From assembly GCA_964504565.1 (NCBI GenBank), contig CAZDEY010000018.1:1-64000 (forward strand): DNA of 64,000 nt, in the 5' to 3' direction. The notes beneath the pieces were generated by a model. That model saw only the letters and a program-made list of their open reading frames with translations, was not told the origin of the DNA and made no database searches. A program made the position numbers and the translations under genes. Source of the stretch: Cesiribacter sp964504565 (lineage in GTDB: Bacteria > Bacteroidota > Bacteroidia > Cytophagales > Cyclobacteriaceae). Numbering within the stretch: position 1 is the first letter of the stretch; the number at the start of each line of letters is the position of its first letter. Below are positions 7,801 through 16,935 of the stretch, piece by piece.

Positions 7801-9646
7801 TCAGTTGGGCTGAATCAAGGTAAAAGGTTGCATTGGGCTGAGATGGCTCAAGGGAGGAGATTAGGAGGTTGTCGTAGTCTTTGCGCTTATTTTGGCTAAG
7901 CACATAGTGGTAGCCTTTGCGGTTCATTTTTATTAGGCCGCTTTGGGGGTCAAAATCAATATACCCGCTTTGCATAAGTTGCTGCATGGCATTTTTAACC
8001 GTAGCCGGGTTTTGCCGTATTGAAGCCGCTACTTCATCTACATAAAATGAAGAACTATTATTGCGCCGGGCGTAGCCAACCACCAGTTGCAAAGGGTGAA
8101 AATCGTATAAGCCTTTCAATTCCTCAAAACGGCGTTCGTTAAAGTAATCCTGCGAGGTAAAATAAGCCGGAACCTGGTTTTTACCGCTTAGTATCGAAAA
8201 GTCAACGCTGTCGGTAGCCGTATCCCAGCTCAGAATATCAGCCAGAAATTCCATCTGGAAGTAACTGGAATAAAAAGGCGTATAGCGGAAACCGCCCTTA
8301 TCTTTAATTACCGTAAGCACCCCGGTATTAGTATTGTACTTTGACTGCACCGCCGGGTGAAAGATACTATCCTGATTATGGAACAACACCAAAGCGGAAC
8401 GATCAGCAGTTATAGCGGTATCCAGCAGGTTAAAACGGGTACTTCTAATAACAAAGCCTGGTTTGCCTTTAGCCTGTTTTTCAATAGTAGCCAAACCGGA
8501 GTTTACCGACGAGCTATAAATGGTAGGCCCCATAAGGGCAAAACCACCGCGGTAAATTATATCTTTTCCTAAGCCGTTTACTGGTATATTGCTTTCGTAG
8601 CTTTTAAAGCGGGGAAATTGTGCCTGCTCGGGGCTGGCATACCGGGTGCTTTTGTACTCAAACACCCCTTTAACCGCTTGGCTAAGCCTTCCTAAATACG
8701 TTAGGCTAACCTCATCGGCGGTAAGTTGCGGTTTAGAAGGTTTAAATGAATAGTTTTCGAACGTGGCGTATACCGAATCGGGGCTCAGGCCGGTATTTTC
8801 CCAGGTAAATTTACCGGTTTCGCCCACCCACAAATCGCGCAGGGGCATATAGCTGCCTTTAGTATTCTGCAGGGCAACCGAATCGTTATTACTAACAAAA
8901 ACCAGGGAGGTGCCGTCAATTTCAATTAGCGGCCCGCTAACCTCAGGTAGTTCTACCGCCAGGTAAACCGGAGAAGTATCCGTTGGTTCACTGGCTTCGG
9001 CGGGGGCGGCGGGTTCACTATCCCAACTGCCCCAATCGTTGCTCCAACTGTTATCTTGTTCTTCTTCGGTGGCATCAAAATCAGAGAACCAGGCACTATC
9101 GTCGGCATCTTCTTCAGTTGGCGTTTCGGCAACCGGTTCGGGTTCGGCCGGTTTTTCGTACTTAAAGTGCACATTACCTCCGGCGGTGTATAAACTGCTA
9201 TAATTGGAAGCATAAAGCGCACCCTGGCGTAAGTAAAGCTCGGCCGCTTGTAAATAAGTTAGAAAAGCCTTGGCGTCGTTATCCTGAAGTAACTGGTCGG
9301 CTATAGGCAGCAGTTCGCTTAGCTGATAGCCTTCGGCCCGGGCAATGGTACCTAAGTAAGAAGAAATATGCGGAACCGGACGGTAGCGGCGTTCCTGCAT
9401 AGCCGTAATCTGCGCCTTTATTTGTTCTTGCTGGGCACTGGTATAGGCCCCAACCGTCCAGAGCGAGTCGAACAGCCAGCCGTTTTCCCGCGCAACCGGA
9501 TCGCTCTGGTTGCCTAACAGGGTTTTAAGGTCGCTGCTAAAGTTATCCGGATTTGTTGGTTCGGAATTTTGGGCAACCGCTACGGCTGACACCAAGCACA
9601 TACAACTCACCCCCCATAGCCGTAGATAGCTAAGTATATTTTGCAT
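4868..9646 (-). CDS. very large exported protein of unknown function
   Basis: 1592 residues with an N-terminal signal peptide (about 1-25, ending AVAVAQ). I do not recognise a named family. An N-terminal alpha-helical part (30-150) is followed by an acidic, Trp- and Ser-rich linker (about 165-230). From about 250 onwards there are many beta-strand segments with alternating hydrophobic residues, which suggest a long beta-solenoid or OstA/LptA-like repeat fold. Around 530-590 there is a compact helical stretch (YVDEVAASIRQNPATVKNAM and following) that reads like a winged helix. The C-terminus is a poly-Asp tail (SSSADDDDDGF). No membrane segment other than the signal, and no T9SS sorting domain. 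It is probably periplasmic or on the inner face of the outer membrane. The gene stands alone. Confidence 0.8.
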   Translation of the reverse strand: MQNILSYLRLWGVSCMCLVSAVAVAQNSEPTNPDNFSSDLKTLLGNQSDPVARENGWLFDSLWTVGAYTSAQQEQIKAQITAMQERRYRPVPHISSYLGTIARAEGYQLSELLPIADQLLQDNDAKAFLTYLQAAELYLRQGALYASNYSSLYTAGGNVHFKYEKPAEPEPVAETPTEEDADDSAWFSDFDATEEEQDNSWSNDWGSWDSEPAAPAEASEPTDTSPVYLAVELPEVSGPLIEIDGTSLVFVSNNDSVALQNTKGSYMPLRDLWVGETGKFTWENTGLSPDSVYATFENYSFKPSKPQLTADEVSLTYLGRLSQAVKGVFEYKSTRYASPEQAQFPRFKSYESNIPVNGLGKDIIYRGGFALMGPTIYSSSVNSGLATIEKQAKGKPGFVIRSTRFNLLDTAITADRSALVLFHNQDSIFHPAVQSKYNTNTGVLTVIKDKGGFRYTPFYSSYFQMEFLADILSWDTATDSVDFSILSGKNQVPAYFTSQDYFNERRFEELKGLYDFHPLQLVVGYARRNNSSSFYVDEVAASIRQNPATVKNAMQQLMQSGYIDFDPQSGLIKMNRKGYHYVLSQNKRKDYDNLLISSLEPSQPNATFYLDSAQLKVRGIDQFYISRPKDVYITPTNSEITLLKNRNFEFDGKIHAGNFIFNGQNLRFDYDSFLIDLPQIDSIQFDVDNFKNKKNLKRKRLDNQLAETSGKLYIDLPNNKSSRRENPQYPIFDANQGSTVYFDRKEIAGGSYSKNITFDIPPFEIDSLSSSDPSAISFRGTFSSGIFPDFEETLVVLEDNSLGFTHKVPAGGYPLYNKQGTYYDSLKLDQEGLHGSGRIEYLSSKLYSNKFFFYEDSTNGQGYKTKIDEATVGSAQFPAVEVAGYSLNWYPKADSMLVSNNDEVFNMFGGVAQLNGQVNITTTGLLGSGTLESKGSVAVSEEFDFNRKDFNARHADFTINSNTEGKPILAAKDARVAYDLTKGVADISPEIEGVAALEFPYAQYRTSIPQATWNLEEKTVVMNKPDDFDILNSYFYTTNKAQDSLAFMAEEALYDIDALKLTVKGIPYIKVADAKITPENNLVEILENAQLETLVNATIVMDTLNEYHNLYNGNIKIDSRNRFEGNATYRLVNSLEDTFSIQFDRFDLEQIQVSKKETELHTVSNGEVKENEQMIISPGMLYKGRVTMYAHKPALELDGLVKLNFQNIPNYDTWIKYQSSADQKEIAFNFNQSKTELGAPLSAGIFYDSRTSELYPSFVTPKRDEGDQPLFSPTGILSYTAATNEYRIEDIDKKTGKSYSGRIFAYNENNSEVRFEGPIMLKPEVKGSMNVKASGLGKGSFQTEEFDMNTFMAIDFVLPKEAEAVMAQDMVDYVQRLGLARAHGERSTYIFKLAEIVGEKAAREWEGNSLTTYTPLVEAGPELEKNLVISNLSMKWSAEKKAWYSINKISVSNVGLEDINAQVDGFVEYRKSAELGTVLNIFLQVAPGVWYYFNFEGNRLMTYSSHEPYNEEIRDNSRADKAKPGEYVVIEGDIAETKRFVDRFRLDYFGLEVPYDLNLPQTAPEVSDDPFSTGTQATDTDSSSADDDDDGF

Positions 9647-9814
9647 TCTCTAGTAATTTTCACACACCTGATTAACAACACAACCCTAATTTGGGTAAAA
9701 AAGAGCCGCAACGTACTATAAATAACGCAGAGGCTCCACCTAATAATATAGGGGAAGTTACATGATGTACGAAAAGCCTGATAAATACGTCTTGTTAGGA
9801 CAGGATTATAAATT

Positions 9815-10657
9815 TTAAGGCTGCTTTAGCAACTTTATACTAGCCCACTTATCCAGTTGGCACCTATGGGCTTCCTCTAAATTATGTTTAGCAGCTTCTT
9901 CTAGCAAAATTGGTATATCTTCTTCATAAAAACCGCTGATAATTAAATGTCCATCTGGTCGTAAATACTCAGCGTAGAGGTCCATTTCGTCCAGTAGCAC
10001 GTTGCGGTTTATGTTGGCAATTATCAGGTCAAAGGTTTCGCTTATCTCGCACTCGCCCAAGGTACCTAGTTTAACCTGAATTTCGGGGCAGTGGTTTAGT
10101 ATGAAGTTTTCCTGGCTGTTGGTTACGCACCACTCATCAATATCGTTGGCCCAAACCTCGGCAGCTCCTTTTTTGTAGGCCATTATAGCCAGTATACCCG
10201 TGCCGCAACCGGCATCCAGCACCTTTTGGCCGGTTAAATCTATTTTGAGCAACTGCTGAAGAATAAGGCGGGTAGTTTGGTGGTGCCCCGTACCAAACGA
10301 CATTTTAGGGTTAATAATAATTTCATAGGGAATATCGGGGCGGGGCGGGTGAAACGATGCCCGAACTACACACTCTTGACCAATTTCAATTGGGTTATAA
10401 TTTTTTTCCCACTCTTCGTTCCAGTTCTTTTTTTCCAGTTCCTTCACCTCCCATTCCAGAGCGGCGCGGTCCATATACTCGTGCAAGAGTTCTTTGGTTG
10501 CTTCCTGCTGATACTCTCTCAGGGGAATATAGGCCGCAAAGCCCCGCTCTTCTTCGGCAAAGGCTTCAAAGCCCAGTTCAGCCAGCTCGGCCTGCAGTAT
10601 TTCGCAAAAGTCGGGGCTACAGCGTACGCAAAGCTCTATGTAATTATCTTCGGGCAT
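9815..10657 (-). CDS. prmA: ribosomal protein L11 methyltransferase
   Basis: SAM-dependent trimethylation of ribosomal protein L11. 280 residues from the ATG at 10657; the frame also runs up to a TTG at 10672, but that adds only MPITF. An N-terminal ferredoxin-like substrate domain is followed by the Rossmann methyltransferase core. There the PrmA signature FGTGHHQTT, the SAM loop LDAGCGTGILAI and the motif IIANINRNVL are all present. The upstream DUF6150 gene ends at 10663, six bases before this ATG, and tpiA lies further upstream on the same strand, so the three are probably co-transcribed. Confidence 0.95.
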   Translation of the reverse strand: MPEDNYIELCVRCSPDFCEILQAELAELGFEAFAEEERGFAAYIPLREYQQEATKELLHEYMDRAALEWEVKELEKKNWNEEWEKNYNPIEIGQECVVRASFHPPRPDIPYEIIINPKMSFGTGHHQTTRLILQQLLKIDLTGQKVLDAGCGTGILAIMAYKKGAAEVWANDIDEWCVTNSQENFILNHCPEIQVKLGTLGECEISETFDLIIANINRNVLLDEMDLYAEYLRPDGHLIISGFYEEDIPILLEEAAKHNLEEAHRCQLDKWASIKLLKQP

Positions 10658-10662
10658 AAAAG

Positions 10663-11001
10663 TTATCGGCAACCGGCAAAGGCGGGTTCGTTAGTGTAAG
10701 CTATAAAAAAATCGGCTTTTTTGGGTGTAGGAGTGAAATATACACTAAAATTAGCGAAAGCCGGCTTATCGGTAAAGTACCAAATGCCGGGCCGGTCGGC
10801 CATAAGCTGATTTACTTCGGAAAATACCAGCAGGTGGGCGGCCGTTTCCGACTCTTTAACATAGACCAGAAAATCGGCTTCCTGCGGACTTTCGGCCACG
10901 TACACTACGCCGCTCAACTCGCAGGTTTCGCGGGGCGGCATGCCGGAGTTTCCTGCTGCAAACAACCAGCTACTTAATACGGTAAGAATAGCTACTGACA
11001 T
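10663..11001 (-). CDS. DUF6150 family protein with signal peptide
   Basis: 112 residues. The N-terminus (MSVAILTVLSSWLFAAG) is a signal peptide or membrane anchor. The mature part repeats a short pattern: VVYVAESPQEADFLVYV, then GIWYFTDKPAFANFSVYFT, then KADFFIAYTNEPAFAGCR. This is the pattern of DUF6150, a small beta-rich family of unknown function with internal repeats around the EADFLVY-type strand. It sits six bases before the prmA start and downstream of tpiA. Confidence 0.7.
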   Translation of the reverse strand: MSVAILTVLSSWLFAAGNSGMPPRETCELSGVVYVAESPQEADFLVYVKESETAAHLLVFSEVNQLMADRPGIWYFTDKPAFANFSVYFTPTPKKADFFIAYTNEPAFAGCR

Positions 11002-11057
11002 ACAGTACTAGCATTATTTTACAATTAACGCCAAGAAGCCGGTAAAAAGTGCCGGCC

Positions 11058-11819
11058 CTACTCAGCGGCTTTTACAATATCGGTAAAATCGCGGCTTTTT
11101 AGGCTGGCGCCGCCTACTAAACCACCGTCCACATCGGGCTGGTCGAACAGCTCACGGGCGTTGTCGGGTTTTACGCTGCCGCCGTACAGAATGCGGATGC
11201 CGTTGGCTACCTCGCTGCCCCACTTGTCAGCCAGTTCTTCCCGAATAGCTTTGTGCATATCCTGCGCTTGCTGGCTGCTGGCGGTTTTTCCGGTGCCAAT
11301 GGCCCAGATAGGTTCGTAGGCAATAACCAGTTGTTTAGCCTGTTCGGCCTCTAAATGAAACAGGCTTTCTTTTAGCTGGCCGGCAACGTAGCCATTCTGC
11401 TTTTCTTGTTCGCGTACGCTTAGGGGTTCGCCGCAGCAAAATATTGGTTTAAGGCCGGCTTTTAGGGCCGCATTCAGTTTTTTAGTTAGAATGCTATTGG
11501 TTTCGTTAAAGTATTCGCGGCGCTCGCTGTGGCCAATAATTACCCAGCTTACCCCCAGATTCTTAAGCATATCCGCCGAAACTTCGCCGGTATAGGCGCC
11601 GCTGCTATACTCGCTTAGGGTTTGAGCGGCCAATTCTACTTGGCTGTCTTTAGCCAGTTTGCCCACGCTATGCAGGTGAGTAAAGGGTGGGGCCAATACT
11701 ACCTCTACCGAAAAATTAACTTCGTCCTTCACCATATTCACCACTTCGGAAGCCAGCTTTTGGCCTTCTTCGAGGGTGGTGTTCATCTTCCAGTTACCGG
11801 CTACCAGGGGAGTTCTCAT
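11058..11819 (-). CDS. tpiA: triose-phosphate isomerase
   Basis: Interconverts dihydroxyacetone phosphate and glyceraldehyde 3-phosphate in glycolysis and gluconeogenesis. 253 residues, normal length, TIM barrel. Catalytic residues sit in the standard motifs: GNWKMN (Lys near the N-terminus), WVIIGHSERR (electrophilic His), AYEPIWAIGTG (catalytic Glu and the start of the flexible loop 6) and ILYGGSVKP (phosphate binding). It starts with ATG at 11819. The DUF6150 gene and prmA follow on the same strand with short gaps. Confidence 0.98.
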   Translation of the reverse strand: MRTPLVAGNWKMNTTLEEGQKLASEVVNMVKDEVNFSVEVVLAPPFTHLHSVGKLAKDSQVELAAQTLSEYSSGAYTGEVSADMLKNLGVSWVIIGHSERREYFNETNSILTKKLNAALKAGLKPIFCCGEPLSVREQEKQNGYVAGQLKESLFHLEAEQAKQLVIAYEPIWAIGTGKTASSQQAQDMHKAIREELADKWGSEVANGIRILYGGSVKPDNARELFDQPDVDGGLVGGASLKSRDFTDIVKAAE

Positions 11820-11909
11820 ATCTAATTGTTGCGTTAAAAAATATTGGATGCTAATATAAGGAATAAATTTTTCCGACTTTCTTCCCTATATTACCCACTA
11901 ACAAATTTT

Positions 11910-13277
11910 ATGATGAAGTTTTATCTGTTCTTACTCTGCTTTTTAATACTGCCTTTTTTAAGTTACAGTCAGGCAATTCCTCAACAAATTGATTTAAATC
12001 ACAGAAATAATAAAGAGGTCTATTTTGATATTTCTTCCACGGGAACTCAATACTTACTTGAGCGCCGTCCTCAGCAAGTTTATAAGATACAAATAATGTA
12101 TTCTGATGGATCAAAATTTAATCATGAACTCAATCTAGCTAACTATACTATTATTCGAACTTCGGTCAATGATAGTTCTATGATGGTTTTCAGTGTAAAT
12201 AATAACGATCAAACTAGAATATATCGCTTTACTATATATCCAGATAGAATTACTAGGTCAATTATTTATAAAGCAACTGAGAACCAAAAAATTGTTGGCT
12301 TAGCTGCTTCGTCATCTATTATTCATCTGGTAGAATATGACGGTGAAAAAATAAGAGTTGCAGAGGTAGGCAATGATAGTATAAGTACTAATGCACCGTG
12401 GTTTACTGTGCAGTCAGAAGAAATAAGAAACGAACTAAGTTCAGGCGTGGTTCTATATACTGATAATGAAAAGACCAATAGCCTTTATGTTGCCGAATAC
12501 CCTCTTAAGGGTTATATAGCAAACCAGGGCTTAATTGTTACATTTGATAATAAGAAGAGGGATTCTACGTACGTAGAACAATTCATCTGGAAGGAAAAGC
12601 CAACTCAAAAGATAAACTCTTTTGCTATCAGTGATGCATTCAAGTCGGGCTCATTTACCTCTTATTATTTTGGGAACAAGGTTTACCGAGCTAGTAAGAA
12701 AGGTAAAAATATTGTTCTTGAGTCAATTGACTTAGATAAAAATGAAATAGCTAATTCAATTAAAATTGATGAAGAATATATTAGAAATATAAATCCACTT
12801 TATATAAATCGGCAATTTCATTTAGAAAGGTTCTATCAAACTGAATCTAATCAGATGAGAGGTAGTAAATGGTTTAAAGGATTTTATTTAGGAAATATTA
12901 GCCTATTTGTAGAAGAATTTAATGATAATATACAAGTAAATGTTGGTGCCTATAGTGAAGATAACGTAGGCTTACTACCAGTTAATACTGGTTTACTAGG
13001 TTTAGCTTTATTTGCTATAACAACTACTGCGAAAAGTTTAAATGAGAACGGTAAGGGTGTTGAGCAATATGTTAGCATTACATATAGTGACCCACACCTG
13101 AAAAATCCAATAAAATCCGAGTACACAGTACTTAATCGGTGGCACGAAGCTATAGAAAAGGCTATTGAGAAGTATAATCGGTTAGCTTACGTTGATTTTA
13201 TAACTATTTCGGAATTGGATTATTTAGCATTTATACCCTACGGTGAACGTGATACGTTATTTCTGGAGCCGCTATAA
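11910..13277 (+). CDS. AT-rich exported hypothetical protein
   Basis: 455 residues from the ATG at 11910; the frame extends to a TTG at 11844, but only the later start gives a clean signal peptide (MMKFYLFLLCFLILPFLSYSQA). The mature protein has no domain I recognise; it shows beta-propeller-like alternation (repeated strand/turn blocks such as YRFTIYPDRITRSIIY). It ends in a helical segment around YVSITYSDPHL. Base composition is clearly more AT-rich than the neighbouring housekeeping genes, as in the genes at 25226, 30458 and 53485, which may mark fast-evolving or acquired genes. Function unknown. Confidence 0.75.
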   Translation: MMKFYLFLLCFLILPFLSYSQAIPQQIDLNHRNNKEVYFDISSTGTQYLLERRPQQVYKIQIMYSDGSKFNHELNLANYTIIRTSVNDSSMMVFSVNNNDQTRIYRFTIYPDRITRSIIYKATENQKIVGLAASSSIIHLVEYDGEKIRVAEVGNDSISTNAPWFTVQSEEIRNELSSGVVLYTDNEKTNSLYVAEYPLKGYIANQGLIVTFDNKKRDSTYVEQFIWKEKPTQKINSFAISDAFKSGSFTSYYFGNKVYRASKKGKNIVLESIDLDKNEIANSIKIDEEYIRNINPLYINRQFHLERFYQTESNQMRGSKWFKGFYLGNISLFVEEFNDNIQVNVGAYSEDNVGLLPVNTGLLGLALFAITTTAKSLNENGKGVEQYVSITYSDPHLKNPIKSEYTVLNRWHEAIEKAIEKYNRLAYVDFITISELDYLAFIPYGERDTLFLEPL

Positions 13278-13310
13278 AATAATTACGCGCTAAGCCAACA
13301 ATCTTCCAAA

Positions 13311-16300
13311 TTACTCCTCCGCCTCTACTTCTTTTACCTGCCTGGGAATATACAGTTTAAAGGTAGTACCCTGGCCTAGCTGACTTTCTACCTCAACCTT
13401 GCCGCCCTGGCGGGCAAACATGTTTTGTATTAGGTGCAGACCAATGCCTTTGCCCTCTACCTCGCGGTTAAAGCGGCTAAAGGGCCGGAAAAGTTTTTTA
13501 CCGAATCGGCCTAAGTCAATACCAATACCGTTATCTTCAAACAACAGCACCAGGTAGTCAGCTTCTTCGCGGCAGCTTACCTTAATTTGCAATTTTTCCT
13601 CCTTGCGGCGGTACTTTATGCTGTTGGAAAGCAAGTTGCGCAGGGCACTCTCCAGGTAGCTCCGGATAAACTGTACCGGTGGGCAGTCTTCTAGTTCAAC
13701 CTGCAGATGGTGCTCAACTTTGGCCAGTTCGGGCTCGGCTTCGTGTAGTACCTGCTCCATAATTTCGGCGGTTTGCAGGGTTTCGGCCGCTTCCTCCAGG
13801 CTCTGAAACTCAATAAGCTTAATCATGCTGCGCAGGGTAAGGTCCAGCCGCTTGGCCGAAGCCTCCAGCATACCCACCACGCTGCCCTCATCGGGGTGTT
13901 CGCGGCTGGCCTTTAGCAGGCTTAGCAGGCCCATCATATTGGCTACGGGGGCGCGCAAATCGTGGGCCGAGGCGTGCACAAAGGTATCGAGGTACTGGTT
14001 AAGCTCCTGTACCTTCCGGAATTGCTCCTCTAGTTGCAATTGCTGCACTTTTTGGTCGTGAATGTCGGTGCAGGTACCAAACCAGCGCACCACCTGGCCG
14101 TCCAGGTCGCGCAGGGGCAGGCCCTTACCCAGGTGCCAGCGAAAGATGCCATCGTGCCGGCGTATGCGATACTCAATTTCGTAGTAGTCTTGCCGGACCA
14201 CGGCGGCTTGCCATGTAGCGGCGCTACGCTCGTGGTCGTCGGGGTGCAGGTATTGCGGCCAGTCCCAACCCTCTTCGGTATCGGGCATACTGCCGGCGTA
14301 CTCTTGCCAGCGCTGGTTGTAGTAGTAGGTATGGCCGTCGGACTGGGCTACCCATACCAATTGGGGCAGGCCCTCGGCTAGTTGGCTAAACTCTTCGGCC
14401 GCCTGGNNNNNNNNNNGCGCTGGCGCAGTTCGGCGGTTTTGGCTTCGTGTATGTTAGAAATGGAGCCTACCCATTTACTAAGCTGACTGTTACTGAACAG
14501 GGGCGAAGCGCGCAGCACCATCCAGAGGTACTCGCCTTGGCGGTTGCGCAGGCGTAGTTCCAGTATATAGTCGGTTTCTTCCTGCCCGGCAGTGTGCTGG
14601 GCCAGTTCGTGCTGAAAGGCGGGGTAGTCTTCGGGGTGTACCAGCTCTTGCCACGGAACCTGGGGTAGCTCCAGCGCGCTTAGGCCGGTATAACGGTAAA
14701 AGGCCTGGTTAATGTAGTCAACGCGCCCGTCGGGTTTTTGGGTGAAGATGATGTGCGCCAGGTTTTCCGACAGCGATAAAAACTCCTTGGCATCTTTAAT
14801 TTCCTTTTCCTGCCGGGAGGCCCGGGTATAATTGCGGGCAATATGGGTAGCCCCCAGCAGTTGGCCGTTGTGGCTGGGTATAGGCGAGAAGGTAAGTTCG
14901 TAGCGTTCGCGCCGCAGTTTTTTATCACCGAAATCCTGTACAATCTGGAAGCTTTCGCCGGTAAGGGCCCGTTGCCATACGGCCAGCGCGTTCATTTGCT
15001 CTTCGGGCAGGTGGTTTAGTGCCTCCGCTAACGACTGCCCCGGCCGAATATCAATGCCGAAAATCTGCTTAAATTCTTTCTGATAAGCTTTATTAAAGGC
15101 CACAAAGCAGCGGTTGGTATCCAGGGCGCAAATCAGGTCCGGCGTGCTGTCAATCATACTTTGCAGCTTGGCGCTCGTAATCTTAATTTGCTCCAGGGCA
15201 GCTTGTAATTGCGCCCGCGAATCCTTTAATTCTTCCTCCTGCCGCTTAAGTTCGCTGATGTCGCGGGTTACTACCAATAGGCTTTCTACCGCCCCTTCGG
15301 CATTAACCTCCGGCATTATATTGGAGAAAATAGTATTAAGCCCGGCGGGTGTAGGCACCGTACCGTAATATTCCTGCTTTTGGCCGGTATCTAAGGCCGT
15401 TTGAAGGGTGTTTACAAAACGCTGGGTTTCGGCTGCATCTAGCCCCAGGGCAGCAGGTGTTTTACCCAAAATTGTATCGGGCGGTATACCCGTTGCCCGC
15501 TCAAAGGCCGGATTTACAAACAGATGTCGTAGCTCGGTATCGAAGCGGGTAATTACATCGGGTGAGTTGCTGATAAGCGATCGAAACTGCTGCTCCGATT
15601 TCTGAAGTTGTAGCTCGGTATGTTTTAAATCGGTAATATCAGTAACGGTAACTATTACTCCGTAGGGCAGAGGTGAATAGCCAGCTTTATACCACTGGTT
15701 TACGCCATCGTAGTGGTAGTGAATTTGGTGGGTTTCGGGCTGTTGTTGTTCGGTTACCCGCTTCAGTATATCAAGTGCCCCGGATGCTTCTACCCCCGGA
15801 AATGTCTGTAGCAAGCTTAGGCCGGTTAAATCGGTATCGGGGGGAAGAAAGCCAAATTCCAGGGTCTTCTGATTTGCTTTTTCGTAGGTAAAATCGGTAA
15901 TGTGTCCTTCGGCATTGCGCACTGCCCGGTAGCACTGCAAGGCCGCCTCCGAGGTGTTAAAAATAGCTTCAACTAATTCAGTATGGTGGCGTAGCTGGTC
16001 CTCAACTTCTTTTTGTTCGCTTATATCGAAATAGAGCAGCAGTAGTCCATCCTGAAACTTTTGGTAATTATACTGGAACCACTTGTTATATTGCTCATGG
16101 TTATAGTGCACCTGACCACTGAGCGGCCGGCCGGTTTCTACTACTTCCACTAGTTTAGGAAAAATGCCTTCGGTAGCAATTCCGGGGTGAAGTTCCAATA
16201 AACGTTCGCCAGCTACATCTTGCCCTTCCTGGCCGCGCCAACGTTGGCTTTGGCGATTGGTGCGTAGGTACTCAAAATCGGTGATTTGGCCGCTATCATC

Positions 16301-16753
16301 GCGTATGGCTACCAAGGCATCCAAGGCTACGCTGGCCGTATCGAAAATACGGGTTAACAGATTCTGGCTGTGTTCCCGCTCCAGTTGGCTCTGCTTAAGC
16401 TGGGTAATATTCTGGTAGGTTATCAGCAAGCCGTCGTCCAGCTTAACATATTGCGCTTCAAACCACTGGCTTGTAGGGGCTAACTCAATTTGTTCGCGCT
16501 GGGGTTGGCCGGTTTGCAGTACATTCTGGTAATTTTTAAACGAAGAGCTACCGGCCAGATGCGGGTATAAACCAAGTAGGGTTTGGCCTTCAACCTGACT
16601 ATGGCTTAAACCACTATGAAATTTCCGGGCAGCCGGGTTCACCAGGTGGTACTGAAAATCGGTTATTTGTCCGCTACTGCCGTATACCGGCTTTAGCAGC
16701 TCGGTAGCTACCGGCGAATGTTCAAAAATTTGCCTGAAAGAGGTTAACTCCAT
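13311..16753 (-). CDS. multi-PAS sensor histidine kinase (interrupted by a 10-N gap)
   Basis: One gene split by ten Ns at 14407-14416. The part before the gap carries several PAS domains in a row (VATELLKPVYG, VALDALVAIRD, ALQCYRAVRN, VITRFDTELRHLFVNPAF, LICALDTNRCF, GRVDYINQAF-type cores). The part after it resumes in another PAS domain (AEGLPQLVWVAQSDG), then the H-box SAHDLRAPV, the N-box LRNLLSNSIKYR, and the G boxes DNGIGID and GKGIGLHLIQ. The two frames differ, so the true gap must be 3n+2 bases; the N count is nominal. The start is taken at ATG 16753 (MELTSFRQIFEHSPVA), not the GTG at 16825. No membrane segment, so it is a cytoplasmic sensor. No response regulator is adjacent. Confidence 0.88.
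14407..14416. other. assembly gap (10 N) inside the PAS kinase gene
   Basis: Ten undetermined bases. Flanking frames are both PAS-like but offset, so the real gap length must be congruent to 2 modulo 3. Confidence 0.99.
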
Positions 16754-16935
16754 TAAACAGTTAGCGGACGTTAAAAAATGTTTCCGGCTAATATAACCAT
16801 TTAGCGTAAACCAGCCCCTATACACCGCTAACTTATAAAATTTCTGCAGATTTGAGGAAGCGTAGGTGGCAGCAATTATGCCGAATATGATCTGTTGTTT
16901 TGAGCACGCTACTTACTACGCTATCTTTACTCGCT

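Noticed and set aside
10277..10699. Plus-strand frame of 140 codons opposite prmA
   Set aside because: Fully antisense to the conserved prmA coding region.
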